Assembly: GCA_025349905.2 (NCBI GenBank)
Contig: MU624998.1
Location: 1 to 14,445 of the forward strand
DNA: 14,445 bases
DNA from: Blastocladiella britannica
Taxonomy: Eukaryota; Blastocladiomycota; Blastocladiomycetes; Blastocladiales; Blastocladiaceae
Direction: 5' to 3'
Shown here in pieces: positions 1 to 8,572 of the stretch (within the stretch, counting starts at the first letter, position 1; every line of letters starts with the position of its first letter). The notes beneath the pieces were generated by a model that saw only the letters and a list, made by a program, of their open reading frames with translations, was not told the DNA's origin and did not search any database. The position numbers and the translations under genes are program-made.

Positions 1-101
1 GGTCGAGCCAGTGCTTGGTCATTGCCATAATCCGACGGCACCCAACGCACTCACTGCCCACTGACGCGTCCGTCTTCCGATTTTAAACTCATAAAAAAAA
101 A
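1..101 (+). promoter_or_regulatory. Upstream region / leader of the riboflavin kinase gene
   Basis: No coding exon is visible in these 101 bases. The last part is A/T-rich (TTTAAACTCAT followed by ten A residues running into the ATG at 102). A similar A-tract precedes the start of the large minus-strand gene at 13058, so A-rich leaders look like a habit of this genome. The end of another gene could lie to the left but is not recognisable. Confidence 0.4.
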
Positions 102-753
102 ATGGATACCATCCCGACCGACTCTGCCACCAGCCGCCCGCTCCTGGTCGACGGGCCAACCCCAACCGCGCCCTACCCCATCTTTGCCCACGGACCCGTC
201 ATGGCCGGCTTCCAGCGCGGGTCAAAGCAGCTCGGCATTCCCACCGCCAACCTCCCACAGGACCAGGCAGATCACATTGCCCACTCGGTCGGCACCGGGT
301 CCGGTATCTACTATGGCTGGGCGTCGGTGGGCGACTCTTCAGACGTGTGGCCAATGGTCATGAGCGTCGGCTGGAACCCGTTCTTCAAGAACGAGAAGCG
401 CACCGCGGTAAGTCATTGCTTCCAGTCAGTGGCAAGTTGGCCGAGGACCTTACTAATATTTATAACAGGAGGTCCACATTATCCACACATTCCACGAGGA
501 CTTTTACGACCACCAGCTGCGCATCGTGGTCGCTGGGTACATTCGCGACGAAAAGAACTACACTTCCCTTGGTACTTCCTAATTTTTCTTTTACGCTGAA
601 AAAAAAACGTATTAACATACGCGAAATATAGACGACCTGATTCTCGACATCAAGACCGACATCCGCGTTGCCGAGCACTCGTTGGCACGGCCGGCATTTG
701 CAGCTCTGAAGGAGCATACTTCACTTGCACCCACTCCTTCGACCTCTACCTGA
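102..753 (+). CDS. FMN1: Riboflavin kinase (ATP:riboflavin 5'-phosphotransferase), three exons
   Basis: Phosphorylates riboflavin to FMN, the first step from vitamin B2 to flavin cofactors. Inferred exons are 102-407, 469-571 and 632-753 (531 bases, 176 residues). Introns 408-468 and 572-631 are GT-AG and hold branch-like TACTAAT and TATTAACAT. Visible family motifs: G36-x-x-R-G-S-K-x-L-G-I-P-T-A-N-L-P52, the phosphate/Mg-binding loop with the PTAN signature; GIYYGWA at 68-74; SVGWNP at 88-93. E103, the first codon after intron 1, starts EVHIIH and fits the catalytic Glu of the family, followed by DFYDHQLRIVVAGYIRDE. The length fits eukaryotic monofunctional enzymes (about 150-220 residues), and there is no FAD synthetase domain. 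No signal peptide is evident; yeast and animal homologues act in mitochondria or other membranes as well as cytosol, which cannot be decided here. The ATG follows an A-tract and is the only start that leaves the kinase fold complete. Unspliced, the frame ends soon after intron 1. Confidence 0.93.
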
Positions 754-1167
754 TGACTTTTGCTTGACTCCATAATACACGTTTTCTTTGTATTCGGTAC
801 CTTCCCCGGGCCCATCCTGCCGGAAGGCTCTGTTTCGCTTATTTTGATGATCCGAGTCGGAAAAAGAAAACGTGTTCGCTTGTGGCACCGCCACCATCCA
901 AAGCTCGCGCGCCTCTAAAAAACGTGCTGGCATTTGTCGCTCGCTTCTCCTCAGCACAGCGAGGGTGATGCAGTACGCTCATTTCTTGCGCGTGTGCCCT
1001 CGAGCGGCCCGATCGGAACGAAAAAATTGCAAAGGTCATGGCGGCGTGCAACTGCGCACACACACACGCGGACCCCAAAAGCGCACCCTTCAAATAGTCT
1101 GGGCCGTCCCTCCTCCATCTGCAGCGGCAACAAGTCCATAGAACTGGCGATACATACAGTTTAGACG
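754..1167 (+). promoter_or_regulatory. Intergenic region: riboflavin kinase 3' end and phosphatase promoter
   Basis: This 414-base gap between two same-strand genes has no convincing exon. Short open frames here lack splice-supported extension and family motifs. Three copies of the hexamer CACGTT or its complement AACGTG lie at 778-783, 869-874 and 921-926, roughly 390, 300 and 245 bases before the phosphatase ATG. CACGTT is a known half-strength Pho4 site in yeast PHO promoters, so phosphate control is possible here. An 18-base strictly alternating pyrimidine-purine run at 1053-1070 (a CA repeat flanked by GCG) could adopt Z-DNA. No clear TATA box is visible near the phosphatase start. Confidence 0.45.
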
Positions 1168-3018
1168 ATGCGCTCCTACATTCTCGTGGTCCTGGTTGCC
1201 GCTGCGCACATGGCGCACGCCGCGCGTGTTGCCTCCATTGTCAAGATCGACGCCGCCGCCCTTGCGCAAAACTACGAAAAGAACTTGGCGTTCAAGTCGC
1301 CCATCGTGAACAAGCCGGATCTCGCCGTCAAGCTCGCCGACAGCAAGAAGGCCAAGGTCGCCGCCGCAGTGCAGGCGCACGTCTCGGGCTTTGCCAAGGC
1401 CGCTGATGCACCTGCCGTCAAGTTCTCGCACGGCGTTGCCTCGGGTGGTAGGTATTTTTCTTTAACAGGTTTGGGTTTGATTTGTCTCACTCTCGCAAAA
1501 CAGACCCCTTGGCCAATGCCGTGATCCTTTGGACCAAGGTCGTGCCCACTGACGCGTTGAGCACCGTCACCGTCGAGTACCACGTTGCCACCGACACCGA
1601 CTTCAAGAACATTGTCAAGACTGGCGCCGTATGTACCTTTACTGTCTTCCAAGGCGTGATCAATTGTAGTCTAACAACATAAAAATAGGTGGTCACGTCG
1701 TCCGAGGTCGACTTCACCGTCAAGGTCGATGCCACGGGTCTCCAGCCCCTGACCAAGTACTTTTACCGGTTCGTGTCGGGCGGTGTTTCCTCGCCCGTTG
1801 GCAAGACCAAAACGCTCATGGCCGCCGACGCCAACGTGGATTCGTTCAAGGCGGCGGTGGTGACGTGCTCCAACATGCCCCACGGGTACTTCCACGCGTA
1901 CGGCGCGATTGCGCGCGACGACTCGGTGGACGTGACCATTCACTTGGGCGACTACATTTACGAGTATGACCAGCAGGGGTACAAGACGCCCAACTTCCAG
2001 ACGCCCGCCGAACGGATTCCGCAGCCCAACAAGGTTCTGTCGTCGCTGTCGGACTACCGCACGCGCCACGCGCAGTACAAGACCGACCCGAACCTGATGA
2101 GCCTACACATCGCCAAGCCCATGATTGCGGTGTGGGACGACCACGAGTTTGCCGACAATGCCTTTGCGGGCGGCGCCAACAACCAGGACGACAAGCGCGA
2201 TGGGCCGTGGGGCCCTCGCAAGCTGGCCGGCGCTCGCGCGTACCACGAGTACATGCCGATTCGGCCCGACTTTATTCAGGACGGCGCGTTCAAGATCTAC
2301 CGGTCGTTCCAGATCGGGAACCTGGTGGACCTGTACATGATTGACACGCGCATCGAGGGCCGCACCACGCAGGCCAAGGGCAACCCGGCCGACCGCCAGC
2401 TGATGGGACCCGAGCAGACCAAGTGGCTTCACGACGGGCTGGCCCAGTCCAAGAAGACCTGGAAGCTGATTGGCAACCAGGTGCAGTTTGCGCCCAAGCC
2501 GACCAAGGTGCTGTGGTTCGAGCTCAACGCGCTGTCTGATGACTGGAACGGGTACCCGACCGACCGCCAGGGCCTGCTCGACACTATCACCAACAACAAG
2601 GTGCAGAACTCGGTCATTATCACGGGCGACTTCCACGCGAGCGTGGTATCAGACATTTACAACGGCAACGCTATCGCTATCACCGAGTACGTCGCGCCGT
2701 CGGTCACTTCGATCTCACCACTGATGGACTCGTCGTTCCTGTCTGCCGCCGCCGACAAGATCTGGGGTCTGATCAACAAGGGCAAGCGTTTCACTGACGT
2801 ATGTTTTTTTCAGTTTTCTTCTGAGAATGACAAAAAATTGACATAATAAACCGCAACAGTTTGCCAACCACGGCTACATGTCGCTGCAGTTCACGCCGGC
2901 CAAGCTGCTGACCCAGTACGTGATGGTCGACAAGCTGAGTGCCCAGACTCCGACCCCGAACGTTGTGCGTGCGTTCGAGCAGACCGCTGGCGCCAACCGC
3001 ATCACCAAGGTGTACTGA
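1168..3018 (+). CDS. Secreted PhoD-family alkaline phosphatase / phosphodiesterase, four exons
   Basis: A metallophosphoesterase that releases phosphate from mono- or diesters outside the cell. Exons 1168-1447, 1504-1628, 1689-2798 and 2860-3018 give 557 residues. Introns of 56, 60 and 61 bases start GTAGGT, GTATGT and GTATGT; splicing 1447/1504 restores the family motif FSHGVASGDPL. Residues 1-19 form a hydrophobic signal peptide ending near AHA. An N-terminal Fn3-like PhoD_N region (about 85-180) precedes the catalytic domain. Probable metal ligands are all present: C195 in VVTCSN, D223 and Y226 in GDYIYEY, N292 after WDDHE (284-288), and D449 and H451 in GDFH. By analogy with Bacillus PhoD these bind one Fe3+ and two Ca2+. 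The motifs WKLIGNQVQ and WNGYPTDRQ also fit. No GPI signal or C-terminal anchor is seen, so a secreted or vacuolar enzyme is most likely. Upstream CACGTT sites hint at phosphate-starvation control. Exact substrate is unknown; phospholipase D-like activity has been reported in the family. Confidence 0.93.
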
Positions 3019-3091
3019 TCTGGTATCGCATACACGCGCCGTGGATTGATGATGAGGATGGAGGGTGGGAGTGTTTTTTTTATAAACATAT
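3019..3091. other. Short convergent intergenic region
   Basis: Only 73 bases separate the phosphatase stop from the stop of the minus-strand SUMO-like gene. A T-run followed by TATAAACATA (about 3074-3090) could help form the plus-strand 3' end. Both transcripts probably run into each other's 3' regions. Confidence 0.45.
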
Positions 3092-4128
3092 TCAATCCAA
3101 GTCGCCGCTGACAATTTTTACCACAATAACTGCACCATCGCGGATGCCCAGCTGGTATATACGGGGTGAATTTCAAAACAAAACAATAAATAAGTAGGAA
3201 ATACCTCGATCAGCGTTACAGTCTGGGAGGTGGCACACAGTCTGCGATCGTGAAAGTAAAACTCAAGAGCATCGATGTCAAATCCACGGGTCGAGCAATA
3301 CGACTGGGCGATCCGCGAAAATATGGCGGTGGGCTTGCAACGGAAAGAGATTTGGGCTATAAACCAAAAAAATGAGAAGGAAAGTTAAAGAGGTCGGCGC
3401 AAATAGGTACTCATGGCGGCAGTGTCCTGCAGGGTGACAGTAATCTTGTTGCTCTGAACAGTGACTATCGTCGATGCTCCCGCCATTACGGAGGTCGGGT
3501 CGACCGAAGGTGGTGGTGGTGGCGGAGAAGGGGAAAGAGGACGTGGGCTAGTGACGGCGGTCGAGCCCCTCTGCGCCGGCAATGGCGGAGAGAGCGGCTG
3601 TGACGGGACCGACCCCATTTGCGCTCGCAATCCGGCAATCTCCTCGTCCCTGGCGGCCAATGCTGATTCCAGTTCAGAGACGCGCGCAAAGTGCAGATCG
3701 GCCGTCACCGCGGAGGTGGTCTGGGCGGCGGCAACATCATGCTCAGCGGCAGCCAAGCGTGCCTGGAACGTGTCCAGCTTGTGGGTGAGCAGTCTCTCGC
3801 GGTCACGGGCCGCATCCAATAGTGCCGACGATTGCGTGTACTGGGCCGAGAGCGCATGGTCCGATGCGTCCAGGGCAGAGACCAAACCGCACACGTACTG
3901 GCGCAGCAGCGGGTCAGCGGTCAGCAGCAGCGTTTGTGGGCCATCAAACATCCCAAGCGCGTGGGCGGCGGCGGCGGTCGCGTTGGCCAGGACGGTCGGA
4001 TCGGTGGTGGGCGGCATGACGGCGAGCACGCGCGCCCTGTGTCGGGCAGCGCCGGGGTACAGACTGTAGCCCTTATTATTACCGTTGTCATGTGGGCTGC
4101 CAGTCGTGGGATGGTTGTCCATCATCAT
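3092..4128 (-). CDS. Coiled-coil protein with a C-terminal SUMO-like (Rad60-SLD / ubiquitin-like) domain, three exons
   Basis: Unspliced, this reads as a 247-residue coiled-coil protein stopping at 3385. Two introns extend it: exons 4128-3411, 3356-3205 and 3151-3092 (930 bases, 309 residues). Introns 3410-3357 (54 bases, GTACCT...TATAG) and 3204-3152 (53 bases, GTATTT...ACCAG) are phase-compatible. Order of parts: low-complexity N-terminus; helical Ala-rich region about 41-96; coiled coil about 97-171; Pro-rich linker 174-211; beta-grasp domain about 219-305. The last matches the SUMO pattern strand by strand: KITVTLQD, then QISFRCKP (the EIHFKIK strand), IAQSYCSTRG (the KAYC helix), LEFYFHDRRL (the RFLFDGQRI strand), and GIRDGAVIVVKIV (the MEDGDVIDV end). 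It stops at SGDLD with no diglycine, so it is not a conjugatable modifier but a built-in SUMO-like module, probably for protein contacts. Head-to-head with the DDB1-like gene. No exact orthologue recognised. Confidence 0.78.
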
Positions 4129-4176
4129 TTCGTTTTTTTAATTGACTCTTGAAAGAAAAAAAACCCCAAAAGCCTA
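4129..4176. promoter_or_regulatory. 48-base bidirectional promoter / shared leaders
   Basis: This is all the DNA between the divergent start codons of the SUMO-like gene (ATG at 4128, minus) and the DDB1-like gene (ATG at 4177, plus). It consists of a T-run, TTAATTGACTC, and an A-run followed by CCCCAAAA. Both leaders must be extremely short, or promoter elements must lie inside the opposite coding region. The plus-strand start is supported by family alignment only nine residues in, and the minus start by an ATG triplet run. Confidence 0.55.
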
Positions 4177-7100
4177 ATGGACGGTCCTCCACCACTCCTG
4201 CGCACGCTCCGTCATGCTGACACCGTTACCCACGCGCTCTCGGGCGAATTTCTGGCTGAGGGCCGCCTGGACCTGGTTGTGGCCCGCGCCGGCACCCTCG
4301 AGCTGCTGTCGGTCGACCGCGATTCCCTGGCCCTGGTCCCGCGCGGCCACCGCACGCTCTGCTTTGCCCCGATTCTGGCTCTCGTCGCTTTTTCGTTGCG
4401 GGACGCCTCTAGCTCCGCCGTCTTTGCCGATCTTGACCTGGACCATGCGATCGGCGCCGACCACGGCCAGACTGGTGCCGCTGCGTCCTTGTGGGCTGCC
4501 AAATGGCGCGGTACCGACCTGATTGTCGCCACGACTGCCGCTTCTACCGTACTTGTGCTGGCTGCCGTGGAATTGGATTCGCACGTCGATTTCGTGCTGC
4601 TCAAGCAGGTCCATTTTGTGCTACTTGGCCTCAACTCTATTTCAACGCTGGACACTGACATAACATATGGTTAGATCCACCTGGGAGACATGCCGTACCC
4701 GCTCGCGATCGATCCGCGCCACCTCGGGTTCCGGCTCGCCGTGCACCCGATCTCGCGCGATCTGGCCACCTGCGCCGCCCTCGATCGGGTTCGCGTACAC
4801 GAAGTCACCTCGGCCAGTGCCTACACGTCCCCCGGACCTCTGGCCACGGCCGATGCGGCGCTGCTCTCTGCCCCTGCTAGTGTAACTGCCGACGATTCTC
4901 CCGCACCGTTCGCCGACCTGGCCCTGGACTGCACCGTGCACAACCTGTCGCTGCCCGACCCGATCGCGGTCTGGTTCATGTTCTATCTGCACCCGGCGCC
5001 CCTCGCGCAGTCGTCGCACCTGGTCGTTGTGGGTTACCGGGACTTGCAAAAGCAAGCAGTGGCAGTGCTGATTGACCATAATGGCCCCAACTCCACTACT
5101 GCCGCCGCCACGACCACACATCCCGATGACAGATCCTCTGCTATTCTCTTTGGGAGCCCGATCGCGACGCCATCGACCCTAGAGCCGGAATTGCGCACCA
5201 CTACCCTCCCGCTTGCCATGGGCTCGTTCCCCAATATCGCGGCTGCTTTTCCAATCCCACATCTTCCGGACGGATTTGCTGTTGTCCTTGTGCGTTTAAC
5301 AAATTTGTTATTTTGCATTCAGAGGTACTCATTACGCAATAATTAACCAGGACCACGAGCTCTTGATCTTAACAGCTGCAGATATTGCCAATGGAAACGT
5401 ATTGCATCTGCGACGCATCCAACTGCCAATGCTAGGTATCATCTCTGGCCACTGCACCATCCCCGACTGCATTTCAGACTCGTTCTTTTTGTGCTCTGAC
5501 CGAGGCGAGCTCTTGCGCGCATCCGTCTCGTCGGCAACCGTGATTCACCGATTCACGGACCTGGCAGATGCGTCGCTGGTGTACATTGGCCGCGACGAGC
5601 TGGAGGGCACTGCTGTCGACATTGTGCTTGCAACCAGTCCGTCCAGTGCCTGGAAACTGATCTTGGTTTGTTTTGCCTTATTTTTTCCTTGAATTCCTAA
5701 TTGTTGAAATGATAAAAGTAACAGATTTCGTGTACCGACAACACTGTACACCACGTCAATGTGCACGATTCACTTGCCCCAATCAGTAGCGTCGTGGCAC
5801 TTAATCCGCCTCCAGGCAACGTCTCGGCGACGACAGAACCAGCAACCCATTATTATGCCGCTGCCGGAACTGGGTTGACACTACTTAGCGATCGTATTCC
5901 ATTTGACGTGGAATCGACTGGCGGCGATCCTCATCTCGGGTTCGAGCCTTTTCGTTCAGTTCATCAGCCCCCAATTTGCTCACATTTATACATACAGCAT
6001 CCAATCCCTGCTCGTCTCTGGGTCCACCATTGTGCTCAGTTTCAATGCCCAGTCGCGCGTACTTCAACTGGTGGACAATGAAGTGGTGGACGCCTCTGCA
6101 TCGCAGGGCTGGCACATTGACACCCAGACCATCGCGCTATTGGCTCTTCCTGATGGCTCTGGCATGATTCAGGTTGTGCCCTCGGGATGGACAGTATTGT
6201 CCAGTATGGCGGCAACAGCAGCGATGTCATTCCCAAGGGGCGACACCGACCGCATCATGCATGCCACATTATCACGGAGCATTGCAGGCGAGCCCATGCT
6301 CTGCTTGGTCACCCAGGATCCTGCCGCTCACCGCCACCAGCTCCAATGTGTGACGCTGGAAAGCGCGCTGGTGCACTGTATCGACCTTTCCGTGCCCGTC
6401 ACTTGCATTGCATCCCATCCGGAGCTCCCGATCGTCTGGCTGGGGACTTTGGACGGATGCATATACGCGGTGAACTTGGCCTCGGACCTTGCACCCAACG
6501 ACCCATGCACATTTATCGCTCGACTTCCCGAGTCGACGACACCCAACGATCTGATGTACCTTTCCTCAGACCACCTCTTGCTGGGGACTCGCACTGGCCA
6601 GTGGGCCGTGCTGTCTCTGGCCTCTACGCAGCCGCCCAGCAGCACTGTGTACCGCCCGCTGGGACACGGGCCGGTTCGGTTTGTGGCAGCAGCAGCAATG
6701 GGTAGCCAGCTGGACCTTGGATCGCACCGCGGTGTGCTGGCAGTCTGCGACTCGACCCTCCATGCGCTGGTCCCGCATGGCCGGTTTGAGGGCCGTTCAC
6801 GTCCGACGTCGCTCCGGTGCGCACTGGCCGCGCCGTTCCCAGGCGACCATGAATTAAAAAAAAGAATCCTGGCCATTTCTACCACTGGCACGCTGGTGGT
6901 TGGAGCGATTCGAGTCGGGGTCTGGGATATCGAGCGGGTTGCCGAGACAGGGCCATCATTCGTACGTTTGCTTTATCATTGATTTGGGTTAGTAGCGCTC
7001 AATCCCGCCACGTACAAAAGGTCCCGCGAAAGCTCTTGAGCGTGTGCGAGGGCAAGCGGCTTCTTGTCGCAGGCTCTGAAACGACCGAAACGAGAATTGA

Positions 7101-8400
7101 GCTTCGTGATCCGACCACCATGGACGTTCAGGCGCAAATCAAGCTCGAGCCAAATTGCTACCTGACCTCTTGGTGTGGTACGCTGTCCCTTATATTTAAG
7201 TGGGAAGCTCTCAATAACCGAAAACTTCATAGAATGGTCAAATGGATCGCGATCAAAGCTGGTGATTGGCACTGCCATTGCCAACAAGGAGCGGGCCAAT
7301 GTCACGGGTGGGCGGTTCTTTGTCTACCAGTACCAACGGACTCCCGTGCAGAAATTGGTGCCTGATCCCGGGGCCATGGAGGTGGATGGCGATGATACCG
7401 CTGTTGTTGCTTCCGAAGAGGCGATTGGCTTTTCCCCAAAGTACTTTTCGTCGCGCGTATTCACCGGCCCTGTCCGTGCCATTGCTGGTCTTACGATTGT
7501 GTATGCTCTCCATTTTCTATTTGCATGGAAAGTCCCTTCATTAACATCAAAACAATAGCTCATTTGCAGTTGCTGTAGGCAACGCGGTAATGATCCACGG
7601 CTTCGAATCCACGACGCGCACGCTTGCCAAGAAGACCGAGATTGAGCTGCGAAGTCCCGTGACGGCGATGCTCGCGCGCGATGGCCAGTGGCTGGCGGTA
7701 GCCACCGTCCGCGACTCGATCACGCTTTGCCGCGTCACGTCGCTGGTTCCCGACGGCGTGGCGGCACTGATGGCTGACGGCAGCGCCGCCAATGTGGTGG
7801 TGGACCGCATTTCCCCCATCGCGGGCGACTCGATCGCAAGACACATTACGTGCATGGCGTGGGGACCATTGCACTCGAATCAAGTGCAGGTGATTGCGGC
7901 CGACCGGAACGGCAGTGTGGTTGGCCTGGCTTACGGTACGCTATCTTTTCTCGTTATTCCGTTTTTTGGCTGATATATAAAAAAAAAATATAGACCCGTC
8001 GCGGGAGGTGGCAGCACTCCGAACTATGTTCTCCGTGCAACTCGGGTACCAGCTGGTCGCGATCTTACCCAAAGCGTCCTCGATTCCAGAACGTTCGACA
8101 ATGGTGCTGGTTTCGGTCAGTGGGGCCATGGCCTCGCTGGATCTTGATGCTGCTGCTGCCGCCATGGTCAAGGAGTCCGATTCCAGTCCACCACGGGGAG
8201 GATTGGTCACACCGGCGGAGTTGACGTTCTTGGCCGAAGCACAAGAAGCAAACGCGACGCGAGAGTACCTTGCAGCTCGCCAGCCGCATCACTTTACACG
8301 CTCTCGGTCAGGGATAATTGATGAAGAACTGGTTCAAGGAGACGCGGGTAGGCGCGGGGACCGGGTCCGGGCGTTGCTGGCAGAGATTGAAGGGTGGTAA
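4177..8400 (+). CDS. DDB1/CPSF-A/MMS1-family multi-propeller protein, nine exons
   Basis: Proposed exons: 4177-4608, 4675-5289, 5351-5665, 5725-5939, 5998-6961, 7021-7177, 7233-7500, 7559-7935, 7994-8400 (3750 bases, 1249 residues). Each junction keeps frame and restores family sequence. Landmarks in DDB1 order: N-terminal strand HALSGEFLAEGRLDLVVAR; IHLGDMPYPLAIDPRHLG at 145-162 opening the MMS1_N region; FFLCSDRGELL; GIQSLL...STIVLSFNAQSRVLQL across the exon 4/5 junction; VPRKLL at 848-853 (the PRKI motif of DDB1); LVIGTA at 909-914 with GRFFVYQY at 926-933; GPVRAIAGL...FAVAVGNAV; and GIIDEELVQ at 1221-1229 matching the GFIDGDLIESF end. Length lies between DDB1 (1140) and MMS1 (about 1400). 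Members are WD40-like scaffolds: DDB1/MMS1 link substrates to Cul4-type ubiquitin ligases, SF3B3 acts in splicing, CPSF160 in mRNA 3' processing. The closest resemblance seems to be DDB1, but divergence is strong, so it may be a second, specialised paralogue. Donors GTCCAT (4609) and GTTCGA (5940) are weak. Confidence 0.82.
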
Positions 8401-8572
8401 AACGAAACAGTTTTTTTTCATTGAGCAAGTCTTTTGAACAAAAACAGCCTTGCGGGCCACAGCAAATCGCGGCCAGAGAAGGGAAACAAAAACAAGCTCG
8501 GTGGTGGGTGTGGGTGGGAAAACAATGATAAGCAGTCAAGCAAGGAAAAGTAAAGGTGAAATCAAACCGAGA
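8401..8572. other. Convergent intergenic region
   Basis: 172 bases between the stop of the DDB1-like gene and the stop of the large minus-strand gene. It holds a T-run at about 8411-8418 and A-rich stretches, but no clear AATAAA on either strand and no exon-like sequence. Confidence 0.5.

Noticed and set aside
872..1164. Several short open frames on both strands between riboflavin kinase and the phosphatase
   Set aside because: They overlap each other, often need non-ATG starts, show no family motif and fill what is best explained as the phosphatase promoter.
2799..2813. Acceptor-like CAG at 2811-2813 after the GTATGT donor
   Set aside because: An intron of 15 bases is too short. The CAG at 2857-2859 gives a 61-base intron and an intact C-terminus.
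3461..4069. Plus-strand open frame of 202 codons
   Set aside because: Antisense to the coiled-coil part of the SUMO-like gene. Its Ser/Ala/Gly-rich composition mirrors the Ala/Pro-rich sense strand, and the sense strand has the supported domain.
5908..5959. Alternative DDB1-like intron with GTGGAA donor
   Set aside because: It keeps frame but puts FISPQFAHIYTYS before IQSLL, which fits the family less well than the direct HLG-IQSLL join from 5940-5997. Kept only as an alternative.
7175..7232. Coding reading through 7178-7232 with an upstream ATG-like start
   Set aside because: Neither open frame covers both sides in phase. Removing 7178-7232 as an intron joins YLTSWC to EWSNGSRSKLVIGTA, matching DDB1.
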